DNA from: Desulfobacterales bacterium
GTDB taxonomy: Bacteria; Desulfobacterota; Desulfobacteria; Desulfobacterales; 4be13
Assembly (NCBI GenBank): GCA_029934695.1
Contig: JAOZLU010000226.1
Location: 1 to 5,298 of the forward strand
Direction: 5' to 3'
DNA: 5,298 bases
Within the stretch, counting starts at the first letter, position 1. Every line of letters starts with the position of its first letter. Both the position numbers and the translations under genes were made by a program. Positions 1 to 5,240 of the stretch are shown here, piece by piece. The notes beneath the pieces are model-generated. The model was not told the DNA's origin. It ran no database searches and worked only from the letters and a program-made list of their open reading frames with translations.

Positions 1-615
1 CATCATCTCATACTGGGCGAGCTTGCCGATTTCATCACCGGGGAAATCTTGGAGGATACCCTTGATGAGCGGTACAAACAGAACCTGGCGCGTCTGCTCA
101 TAAATAAGAAGGGGTATTTCAAAAACGAGGTTCAGCCCCGTTGCGACCTTCTTGTAACAGCAGGCAGTCACAGGGCGATTGTCAAGGTTGATTTCAAAAT
201 CACCCTGACGGGCCTCTCTCCTTCCCGGACCGGAGTTTCACAGGAGGGAACCCCTCCGGACCCGTATCAGGGGAAAAATGCCAAAGTCTGCATGATCATA
301 AAATACGGTCCCGGTTCTCTGGTCACCCGTCAGCGACCGGCACTGGCTGCGTCAAGACTTTTAATGCCTTACCAGATTCCGATTGTTGTGGTGACAAACG
401 GTGAGGATGCGGACGTTATGGACGGTTCAACTGGCAAGGTCATTTCTGCCGGTTTTGAATCCGTGCCTTCACGGTCTGAGCTTATTCATCATGTTGAAAA
501 CGCCTCTTTTGACCCCATTCCGGCAAAACAGGCGGAAATGGAATCCAGAATTGTTTACGCGTTTGAAGTTGACGGGAGCTGTCCTTGTGACGATACCTTA
601 TGCAGACTGGAATAG
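1..615 (+). CDS. HsdR N-terminal-like (PD-(D/E)xK fold) protein, 3' part of gene
   Basis: The frame is open from base 1, so the true start lies upstream; 204 residues plus a TAG stop are visible. The TTG at 49 is only an internal codon. The protein resembles stand-alone proteins with a type I restriction HsdR N-terminal domain (HSDR_N_2-like). It shows a region ending in KGYFKNEV, a strand with VDFKI (Asp at about 190-192), a CMIIKYGPGSLVTR stretch, and VVVTNGEDADV (from about 385), the TNG signature typical of this fold. In the nuclease fold the Glu of the ExK motif should lie two residues before the Lys at 301-303, but Ile is there. Catalysis is therefore doubtful. The C-terminus carries a compact Cys cluster, CPCDDTLC (580-603), which could bind metal. 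No methylase or specificity subunit is visible, so this is unlikely to be a full restriction enzyme. Its 3' end overlaps the convergent DUF433 gene. Family call fairly sure; function unknown. Confidence 0.72.
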   Translation, partial: HHLILGELADFITGEILEDTLDERYKQNLARLLINKKGYFKNEVQPRCDLLVTAGSHRAIVKVDFKITLTGLSPSRTGVSQEGTPPDPYQGKNAKVCMIIKYGPGSLVTRQRPALAASRLLMPYQIPIVVVTNGEDADVMDGSTGKVISAGFESVPSRSELIHHVENASFDPIPAKQAEMESRIVYAFEVDGSCPCDDTLCRLE

Positions 616-965
616 GAGATGGCGGGTCGTGCCGATTTGTCTTTACGCAAAGCCTGCCGTCGTTGTTCAACCCGCCTGGACAGATCGCGGGCAAAAGCGG
701 AAGGATATGCCTTTTGTGTGTGCCAGTCCTCTTCCCGGCACTGTCTCACACGTTCCAAATAGGCTTCTGTCTCCTTCCGGTTCGCAAGATAATAAAGAAT
801 TGCAGCATGAACCTGCTCAAGAGAAAGCGTGGGATAACGGAAGATGATCTCCTCAGGGCCTGCCCCCTCCAGATAGTCCCGGACAACCGTTTCGATATTC
901 ACCCGGGTCCCTGCGATGCGAATGGCATCCCTGCCAATGAATTCAAAATAATTCTCTAACTCCAT
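555..965 (-). CDS. DUF433 domain protein, antitoxin-like
   Basis: A 136-residue protein. The start at 965 is chosen because GGAGG (975-979 on the plus map) sits 9 nt before it; an in-frame ATG at 986 would place that site inside the gene. Residues about 10-70 match the DUF433 fold: IRIAGTRVNIETVV, then YLEGAGPEEIIFRYPTLSLEQVHAAILYYL. The family is a small helix-turn-helix-like domain related to VapB-type antitoxins and is often paired with a DUF5615 PIN-like toxin. No such toxin lies beside it here, so it may be an orphan or act as a solitary DNA-binding regulator (inference). After the domain comes a basic, Arg-rich helix (about 93-112). The last ~21 residues are encoded opposite the 3' end of the HsdR-like gene and look like a read-through extension rather than conserved sequence. 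It reads convergently with that gene. Confidence 0.75.
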   Translation of the reverse strand: MELENYFEFIGRDAIRIAGTRVNIETVVRDYLEGAGPEEIIFRYPTLSLEQVHAAILYYLANRKETEAYLERVRQCREEDWHTQKAYPSAFARDLSRRVEQRRQALRKDKSARPAISYSSLHKVSSQGQLPSTSNA

Positions 966-1223
966 AAATAATGACCTCCGTGGCATTAAACATCAAAGGA
1001 TGAGGGATGAAACTGCTCTGGCTGCGGGCGAATCACTTTCCTCCTTCATCCCTGTGCTTCCTCTTTATAAACAGGAAGAATGGTGGTAAACGTCGTTCCA
1101 AACTGCTTCTGACCTTAATCCCCGCCGTGGTCCTTTATGAATCCGTAATGCACAGAGATTGGTGTTTGGGGTCCGTAACCAGCCGAGGGTGCTAAAATTT
1201 CATTTCAGCACTCCCTTTTTTCA
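966..1223. other. Gene-free stretch with short inverted repeats
   Basis: No convincing gene lies here. A 62-codon + strand frame (1007-1195) has no ribosome site and a composition unlike protein. The stretch holds a 9-bp inverted repeat, AGGGATGAA (1003-1011) with TTCATCCCT (1045-1053), and a 6-bp one, CTTCCT (1057-1062) with AGGAAG (1073-1078). A third stem sits at its right end (see the terminator entry). Having several stems in about 250 bp suggests an old repeat element or a structured RNA, but no known family is recognised. Confidence 0.45.
1187..1221 (+). terminator. Possible intrinsic terminator, + strand
   Basis: GGGTGCT (1187-1193) can pair with AGCACTCCC (1207-1215) to give about 7 bp including one G-T pair, with a 13-nt A/T-rich loop. 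Six T residues follow at once (1216-1221). The T tract suits only + strand transcripts. No + strand gene ends close by, so it may stop read-through toward the opposite-strand thioesterase, or it may be a repeat end. Confidence 0.35.
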
Positions 1224-1607
1224 TCAGTTCAAAATATGCTGATCCAGCACAAAACAGGCAAACTCCCCTTCAAACACTTTTTCACCGCCTCTTTCAGCAG
1301 TGACCTGAACATTCTGTTTTTTCCCTTTTTTATAAACCACCCTGGCTTCAGCGACAACTGTCTCATCTGCCTTCACAGGTTTTAAAAATTTAACATCAGC
1401 TCCCCCAAGTACCACATTGGGATGGTTGACCGCAATCATGGCTGCATAATCTGCAAGGCCGAAAATAAAACCGCCGTGAACAAGACCGGATTCGTCAGCC
1501 GTCATTCTTTCTGTAGTAAGGAGTTCAACCCGACTGAAATCTTTTTCTGTAATCAGAGGAGTCCCGCATAATTCCTGATCAATTTTTTTGTGGGTAATTA
1601 TTTCCAT
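1224..1607 (-). CDS. PaaI-like hotdog-fold acyl-CoA thioesterase
   Basis: A 127-residue protein, a normal length for a single hotdog domain in the cytoplasm. The diagnostic part is residues 38-60, DESGLVHGGFIFGLADYAAMIAV spread over the central helix. The HGG at 44-46 and Asp53 in LADYA line up with the HGG...LAD catalytic signature of PaaI thioesterases, in which that Asp activates water. Strands follow: DVKFLKPV, ETVVAEARVVYKKGKK, and VFEGEFACFVL near the end. The family hydrolyses acyl-CoA thioesters; the acyl group cannot be told from sequence, and neighbours give no pathway clue. The start ATG is preceded by a weak GAG 5 nt upstream and an AGGAG 13 nt upstream; no better in-frame start was seen. 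It is transcribed away from argS, sharing the 1608-2038 intergenic region with it. Confidence 0.82.
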   Translation of the reverse strand: MEIITHKKIDQELCGTPLITEKDFSRVELLTTERMTADESGLVHGGFIFGLADYAAMIAVNHPNVVLGGADVKFLKPVKADETVVAEARVVYKKGKKQNVQVTAERGGEKVFEGEFACFVLDQHILN

Positions 1608-1697
1608 AATATCTCATAATCTCCTGAACTTTAAAGATAAAATATAATCAGCATAGATATTGGCGCATTCACAGCCATATTTTTCAGTATCGTTCTT

Positions 1698-1726
1698 TTG
1701 ACAAACAAACCGTTTTCCTTTATATT
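1698..1726 (+). promoter_or_regulatory. Near-consensus sigma-70 promoter upstream of argS
   Basis: TTGACA (1698-1703) is a perfect -35 box. It is separated by exactly 17 bp from TATATT (1721-1726), a 5/6 match to the -10 box. Transcription would start near 1733, about 300 nt before the argS ATG. No other + strand gene intervenes, so it most likely drives argS with a long leader, or a small RNA from the leader itself. Confidence 0.6.
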
Positions 1727-1749
1727 GTTACCATATTGTTTGAAACCTT

Positions 1750-1788
1750 GAAAGTGAAAACTTGAAATTGGAAAGTGAAAACTTGAAA
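1750..1788. repeat. Two 18-bp direct repeats, 21-bp period
   Basis: GAAAGTGAAAACTTGAAA occurs exactly at 1750-1767 and again at 1771-1788. The period is 21 bp, close to two helical turns. It lies just downstream of the predicted promoter start, in the argS leader. Such spacing could array a DNA-binding protein on one DNA face, or it may be simple slippage. Confidence 0.6.
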
Positions 1789-1841
1789 GTGAATATTTAA
1801 ACTCCTGAAATTAACGGATGACAATTGCTGATCCGAAAAAG

Positions 1842-1871
1842 TTGGTATTAACGATTTCAGTAAATTATAAA
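1842..1871 (+). promoter_or_regulatory. Weaker second promoter candidate for argS
   Basis: TTGGTA (1842-1847, 4/6) and TATAAA (1866-1871, 5/6) are spaced by 18 bp. It would start transcription near 1878, about 160 nt before argS. The region is A/T-rich, so a chance match is quite possible; it is weaker than the 1698 promoter. Confidence 0.3.
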
Positions 1872-1917
1872 GGATTCAGGGAATTCCAAATAAATAATAT
1901 ACCCGATCCAGGGAAAT

Positions 1918-1977
1918 GAAGCGGAACCCACCATAATCTGAACAGGTGGGTTACGCTTCGCTACACCCACCCTACAT
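1918..1977. repeat. REP-like element, leader copy (partial inverted pair)
   Basis: A full 33-bp unit at 1945-1977 differs by one or two bases from the units at 5070-5298. Read on the minus strand it is GTAG, then GGTGGGT, a 13-nt loop and ACCCACC, the layout of REP hairpins with a GTAG foot. A partial opposite-facing arm (1918-1932) pairs with 1945-1959, with one mismatch and a 12-nt loop. The similarity continues rightward through 1978-2002, matching the minus strand of 5046-5069, so the mobile unit may be longer than the hairpin. It ends about 36 bp before argS. Confidence 0.75.
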
Positions 1978-2038
1978 CCCGGGTATTTTATTTTTTGGGA
2001 AACTGTCGAGTCAAAACAGAGGATACGAAAAAAATCAA

Positions 2039-3703
2039 ATGAAACAGAAAATAAAAGAGATCATCGCTCAGGCCATGAAAGCCGCTTATGAAAAAGGCAT
2101 TCTGCCGTCATCAGGATTTCCCCCTGTGGAAATTGAAGAACCCAAACTTGAGACCCATGGTGATTTTTCATCAAATATTTCAATGATCATGGCATCTGTC
2201 CAGAAAATGGCCCCGAGAAAAATTGCAGAAGTCATTATAAGCCACCTGGATGACCCGGAGGATATCATTGCCAAAACAGAAATTGCCGGGCCCGGATTTA
2301 TCAATTTTTTTATAAATCCCTTTTCCTGGCACCCTGTTTTACATGAGATTCATAAAAAAAATACAGCTTATGGTGCCTCAAATATCGGCAACGGGAAAAA
2401 AATTCAGGTTGAATTTGTCAGTTCCAACCCCACCGGACCGCTTCATGTGGGTCACGGTCGCGGGGCCGCCGTGGGCGACGCTGTGGCAAATCTCCTTTCC
2501 TTTTGCGGATATGATGTCCAAAGGGAATATTATATTAATGATTCAGGCAGGCAGATCAGCATGTTGGGACGGTCTGTTTTTCTGCGCTGTCAGGAACTGG
2601 CCGGAAAAAAAATTGAATTTCCCCAGGACTGTTACCAGGGGGACTATATCCGTGATCTTGCAGCGATAATCAGGGAGCAGCGGGACGATCTTCCTGATCT
2701 GGATGAAGCAGAAGCCATATCCTGTTGCGCGCAATTTGCCGCGGAAAATATTCTTTCAGGCATCAGAGACGATCTGGAATCTTTCGGAGTCACGTTTGAC
2801 AGATGGTACAGCGAACAAAGCCTTTTTGATGCCGGAAGCGTGGAAGCGGCCCTTACTGATTTTCGCAGCCGCGACGTTATTTATGAAAAAGACGGCGCGC
2901 TCTGGTTCAAAACATCAGATTACGGAGATGAAAAGGATCGGGTGGTTGTCAAAAATGATGGCCAGACAACCTATTTTGCTTCGGATATTGCATACCATCA
3001 GGAAAAGTTTGACCGGGGATTTGACCGGGTGATTGATGTATGGGGCGCTGATCATCACGGATATATTCCCCGGATGAGAGCTTCCATAGAGGCATCCGGC
3101 CACAGCAGGGATCAGTTTGATGTCATCCTGGTGAAACTGGTGAATTTGTCAAGAGGGGGACAGCCCGTGGCCATGTCCACCCGGGCAGGCGAATTTGTCA
3201 CATTAAAAGACGTGACCGATGAAGTCGGGCGGGATGCTGCGCGGTTTATTTTTCTGACGCGTCATTATGAAAGTCCCCTGGATTTTGATTTGGAGCTTGC
3301 AAAGAAAAAAACAAATGATAATCCTGTCTTTTATGTTCAGTATGTTCATGCCAGAATATCGAGCCTTCTGGCCAAGGGAATCGAAAGAGGCGTCAGGGTG
3401 GCCGAATTTTTGGAGACTTCGGAACTTTCCATGCTGAAAGCGCCGGAAGAGATTCAACTGATAAAAACCCTGGCCCGTTATCCTGAGATCGTACAATCCG
3501 CGGGCGAACTCATGGAGCCGCATCGCATCACCTATTACCTGATGAACCTTTCCGCCGCGTTTCATGCATACTATAATAAGCACAGGGTTCTGACTGACGA
3601 TCCGGCTTTAACCTGCGGGCGTCTGTACTTGGTGCTTGCAGTTCAGAAGGTCATCCGAAACGGTCTTAAACTCCTCGGCGTTTCCGCCCCGGAAAAAATG
3701 TGA
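2039..3703 (+). CDS. argS: Arginyl-tRNA synthetase (class I)
   Basis: A 554-residue cytoplasmic enzyme that charges tRNA-Arg with arginine using ATP; the length is usual for bacterial ArgRS. Domains in order: the N-terminal D-loop-binding domain (about 1-93, ending GPGFINFFI), the Rossmann catalytic core (about 115-390) with NPTGPLHVGH (the HIGH motif as HVGH, 136-139) and WGADHHGY (335-342), and the DALR-type anticodon-binding domain (about 430-554). The KMSKS loop reads AMSTR (378-382), lacking the first Lys. From memory this is common in delta-proteobacterial ArgRS, so I do not read it as damage. A longer frame begins with GTG at 1946, but its first 31 codons lie in a REP-like repeat and have no homology sense. 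ATG 2039 starts a normal ArgRS N-terminus, although its AGAGGA is about 15 nt upstream, a poor spacing. A promoter at 1698 probably serves it. Confidence 0.97.
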   Translation: MKQKIKEIIAQAMKAAYEKGILPSSGFPPVEIEEPKLETHGDFSSNISMIMASVQKMAPRKIAEVIISHLDDPEDIIAKTEIAGPGFINFFINPFSWHPVLHEIHKKNTAYGASNIGNGKKIQVEFVSSNPTGPLHVGHGRGAAVGDAVANLLSFCGYDVQREYYINDSGRQISMLGRSVFLRCQELAGKKIEFPQDCYQGDYIRDLAAIIREQRDDLPDLDEAEAISCCAQFAAENILSGIRDDLESFGVTFDRWYSEQSLFDAGSVEAALTDFRSRDVIYEKDGALWFKTSDYGDEKDRVVVKNDGQTTYFASDIAYHQEKFDRGFDRVIDVWGADHHGYIPRMRASIEASGHSRDQFDVILVKLVNLSRGGQPVAMSTRAGEFVTLKDVTDEVGRDAARFIFLTRHYESPLDFDLELAKKKTNDNPVFYVQYVHARISSLLAKGIERGVRVAEFLETSELSMLKAPEEIQLIKTLARYPEIVQSAGELMEPHRITYYLMNLSAAFHAYYNKHRVLTDDPALTCGRLYLVLAVQKVIRNGLKLLGVSAPEKM

Positions 3704-3720
3704 GTCAGAATACTCTCTCA

Positions 3721-3780
3721 GTTGCTCCTGCCGGACTGATGTTGCTCCTGCCGGATTGATGCTGCTCCTGCCGGATTGAC
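3721..3780. repeat. Three 20-bp tandem repeats
   Basis: Units at 3721-3740, 3741-3760 and 3761-3780 follow GTTGCTCCTGCCGGATTGAT. Unit 1 differs by one base (C for T), and unit 3 by two (second and last bases). There are no spacers between units. A further GCCGGATT at 3799-3806 may be a decayed piece. Confidence 0.9.
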
Positions 3781-3791
3781 AAATCCGGCAG
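3768..3791 (+). other. Strong hairpin in argS 3' region
   Basis: CTGCCGGATT (3768-3777) pairs perfectly with AATCCGGCAG (3782-3791) around a GACA loop: 10 bp, GC-rich. No T tract follows, so it is not a standard intrinsic terminator. AATCCGGC (3782-3789) can instead pair with GCCGGATT at 3799-3806, which would give an alternative fold. It could stabilise the argS 3' end or weaken read-through into the SPOR gene. Confidence 0.6.
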
Positions 3792-3851
3792 AACCGGGGC
3801 CGGATTCGCTACTCTGACTCGGACGGAGATTTATTACAGCTTCCTAATATT

Positions 3852-4646
3852 ATGAAAGAGAACGGTAAAAAACGATCTTCAAGAAAAAAGAAAAAAATGT
3901 CTTTTCTGTCAATCTGGAAGGGATTTCTAAAATGGTGCCTGGCTTTCTTTTACTCGGCATGGGTGTTTGTGCTTGGCATCCTGGTGGGAAGGGAGACTTT
4001 CCCTGTAAAATTCGATGTTGAAAAACTCCAAAAAGAATTGACTGTTTTAAAAGAGTCTGCTCTGAATGAGGAACAAAAACGCTTCAAAATTGATCAGGAC
4101 TCTTTACATGAAAAGCCGCCGATTTTTGATTTTCATACGGAGCTGAAAAGTATCAGAGTCAAGCCAAAAGTTCCACCTGAACGGTCTGAAAAAGAAAAAC
4201 CCGATACCCCTTTATCTGAAAAAACGGCTTTAAAGGTTAAGACAGCTTTAAAGAAAATAAAAGAAAAAATGCCTGAAAAAAAGGCTTCAAAAAAAATAAG
4301 GGAAGAAATACCTGAAAAGAGGGAGACAGCCCTCCATGCCTATAAGTCTGAAAATGCCAAATCGCCCCAGAAGACTGAGAAGAGGAATATCAGTAAAAAA
4401 GAGGATAACGCCCCGAAAAACATTACCATCCAAGTCGCTTCATTCAGAAAATCGGAAGATGCTGACAGAGTCATGAAAAGGATGAAAAGAAGAGGATACC
4501 CTGCATACATGTCTGTTGCAGAAGTTCCTGGCAAAGGTACTTTTTACAGGGTGAGAGTAGGCTATTTCAAAAACAGGGCCGAAGCCAAAGGTACGAGAAA
4601 CAGGTTAAGAAAAGACGATTTGGAACCATTCTTGACGAATCGGTGA
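3852..4646 (+). CDS. SPOR-domain inner-membrane protein
   Basis: A 264-residue protein. It has a short, very basic cytoplasmic N-terminus (residues 1-16, Lys/Arg-rich), one membrane segment (about 24-45, WCLAFFYSAWVFVLGILVG), a long Lys/Glu-rich linker (about 50-188), and a C-terminal SPOR domain (about 190-264). The SPOR domain shows ITIQVASFRKSEDADRVMKR, then FYRVRVGYFKNRAEA. SPOR domains bind glycan strands stripped of stem peptides at division septa, so a single-pass protein with SPOR in the periplasm is expected (family knowledge). FtsN and DedD share this layout, but nothing here proves orthology. The linker holds two related KIKEKMPEKKA / KIREEIPEKRE segments (about 135-157). No ribosome site precedes the ATG at 3852; ATG at 3897 (residue 16) is an alternative that would keep the membrane segment. 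Confidence 0.85.
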   Translation: MKENGKKRSSRKKKKMSFLSIWKGFLKWCLAFFYSAWVFVLGILVGRETFPVKFDVEKLQKELTVLKESALNEEQKRFKIDQDSLHEKPPIFDFHTELKSIRVKPKVPPERSEKEKPDTPLSEKTALKVKTALKKIKEKMPEKKASKKIREEIPEKRETALHAYKSENAKSPQKTEKRNISKKEDNAPKNITIQVASFRKSEDADRVMKRMKRRGYPAYMSVAEVPGKGTFYRVRVGYFKNRAEAKGTRNRLRKDDLEPFLTNR

Positions 4647-4663
4647 TTAAAGGCCAGAATAAC

Positions 4664-4707
4664 AGGGATGCGATATAACGAGATGATTTTTTTTATAAAG
4701 CATCCCT
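4664..4707. other. 8-bp inverted repeat around a T8 tract
   Basis: AGGGATGC (4664-4671) and GCATCCCT (4700-4707) can pair across a 28-nt loop that contains eight T residues (4687-4694). It lies between the SPOR gene and gatC and ends about 10 nt before the gatC ribosome site. The T tract is inside the loop, so this is not a standard terminator. Confidence 0.4.
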
Positions 4708-4728
4708 ACAGCAATTAAGGAGTAAATC

Positions 4729-5013
4729 ATGAAAATTACAAAAGACGAAGTGATCCATGTCGCCCGCCTTTCCCGCCTCCATATTGATGAAAGAGCCACA
4801 GAAAAATTCGCCGGGCAGATCGGAACGATACTGGAATATGTTGATAAGCTGAATCAGGTTGACACAGAGGGCGTAACGCCGACATCTCATGCGATCTTTC
4901 TGACCAATGCGTTTCGGGAAGATGAGGAAAAAGAGCATCTTGAAAGGGACATGGCCCTTGCCAATGCCCCTGAAAAAGAAGACGGAAGCTTTGTCGTTCC
5001 CAAGATAATATAG
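4729..5013 (+). CDS. gatC: Asp-tRNA(Asn)/Glu-tRNA(Gln) amidotransferase subunit C
   Basis: A 94-residue protein, the usual length for GatC. The family layout is clear: KDEVIHVARLSRLHIDE, then GTILEYVDKLNQVDTEGVTPTSHA, then FREDE, and an end of NAPEKEDGSFVVPKII. GatC wraps around GatA and stabilises the GatCAB complex, which amidates misacylated Glu-tRNA(Gln) or Asp-tRNA(Asn) in the cytoplasm. AAGGAG (4717-4722) lies 6 nt before the ATG, a strong ribosome site. gatA normally follows at once, but the 285 bp after the stop hold only repeats, so gatA must lie farther on or elsewhere. Many bacteria keep gatCAB together, so the break is notable. Confidence 0.95.
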   Translation: MKITKDEVIHVARLSRLHIDERATEKFAGQIGTILEYVDKLNQVDTEGVTPTSHAIFLTNAFREDEEKEHLERDMALANAPEKEDGSFVVPKII

Positions 5014-5017
5014 TCAC

Positions 5018-5037
5018 TTTTCAGTGATCACTGAAAA
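5018..5037. other. Perfect 20-bp palindrome after gatC
   Basis: TTTTCAGTGATCACTGAAAA is its own reverse complement, 4 bp after the gatC stop. As RNA it could fold only with a tight loop or via the alternative TCACT/AGTGA stem (5014-5027). No T tract follows on the + strand beyond its own bases. It may be a dimeric protein site or a weak terminator for either direction. Confidence 0.5.
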
Positions 5038-5069
5038 ATGAGGGATTTCCCCAAAAATAAAATACAGGG

Positions 5070-5102
5070 ATGTAGGGTGGGTGTAGCGAAGCGGAACCCA
5101 CC
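5070..5102 (+). repeat. REP-like unit, + orientation
   Basis: Starts ATGTAG, then GGTGGGT (5076-5082), a 13-nt loop with GAAGC, and ACCCACC (5096-5102): a 7-bp hairpin with GTAG at its foot. Its reverse complement differs by one base from the units at 5174 and 5241. The stretch before it, 5046-5069, matches (minus strand) the sequence right of the argS leader copy. Confidence 0.8.
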
Positions 5103-5144
5103 TCGTGCGGATATGATTCCGCAGCTATCCCGCTCAGATGTGGC

Positions 5145-5157
5145 ATGGGTGAACCCA
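5145..5157. repeat. Decayed REP-like unit with internal deletion
   Basis: Read on the minus strand, this stretch joins GGTGGGTTC directly to ACCC. That equals the full unit minus its central 11 bases, and it could arise by slippage between the two TTC triplets. It sits between the inverted units at 5070 and 5174. The flanking 16-mer CCCACC(T)C/TGTGCGGAT occurs at 5096-5111 and 5154-5169 with one mismatch. Confidence 0.5.
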
Positions 5158-5173
5158 CCTTGTGCGGATGTAT

Positions 5174-5240
5174 GGTGGGTTCCGCTTCGCTTCACCCACC
5201 CTACATTCTTCTGAATCGGTATGTTATTTATGCGGAGTAT
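5174..5240 (-). repeat. REP-like unit, 67-bp tandem copy 1
   Basis: Contains the 33-bp hairpin unit in minus orientation (5174-5206), followed by 34 bp of tail running to 5240. The copy starting at 5241 repeats it with one substitution (5208 versus 5275) over the visible part. Its hairpin unit is inverted relative to 5070-5102, giving a BIME-like inverted pair with a 71-bp spacer. Confidence 0.85.

Larger units (their letters stand above)
3702..3820. repeat. Inverted-repeat-bounded block after argS
   Basis: GAGTCAGAATA (3702-3712) and TACTCTGACTC (3810-3820) are inverted repeats of 11 bp with one mismatch, framing 119 bp. The left end overlaps the last two bases of the argS stop codon. Inside are three 20-bp tandem units and a strong hairpin (separate entries). 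The layout resembles a tiny non-autonomous element or a folded 3' UTR; no coding sequence fits, since 20 bp is not a multiple of three. No clear target-site duplication was seen. Confidence 0.55.

Noticed and set aside
401..959. Long + strand frames over the DUF433 gene.
   Set aside because: They are antisense or alternate-frame reads of recognisable genes and show no domain.
1007..1195. 62-codon + strand frame as a small gene.
   Set aside because: No ribosome site, no domain, composition not protein-like, and it spans inverted repeats.
1945..1977. GGTGGGTTACGC in the argS leader resembles the T-box antiterminator motif.
   Set aside because: The same sequence recurs several times after gatC as a repeat, there is no specifier stem or terminator, and the match to the T-box consensus is loose.
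2039..3703. Missing Lys in the ArgRS KMSKS loop as a sign of inactivity.
   Set aside because: Variant loops are normal among ArgRS, and this AMSTR form is recalled from related bacteria; the rest of the enzyme is intact.
3776..3781. TTGACA as a -35 box for the SPOR gene.
   Set aside because: It spans the loop of the hairpin, and no -10-like hexamer occurs 16-18 bp downstream.
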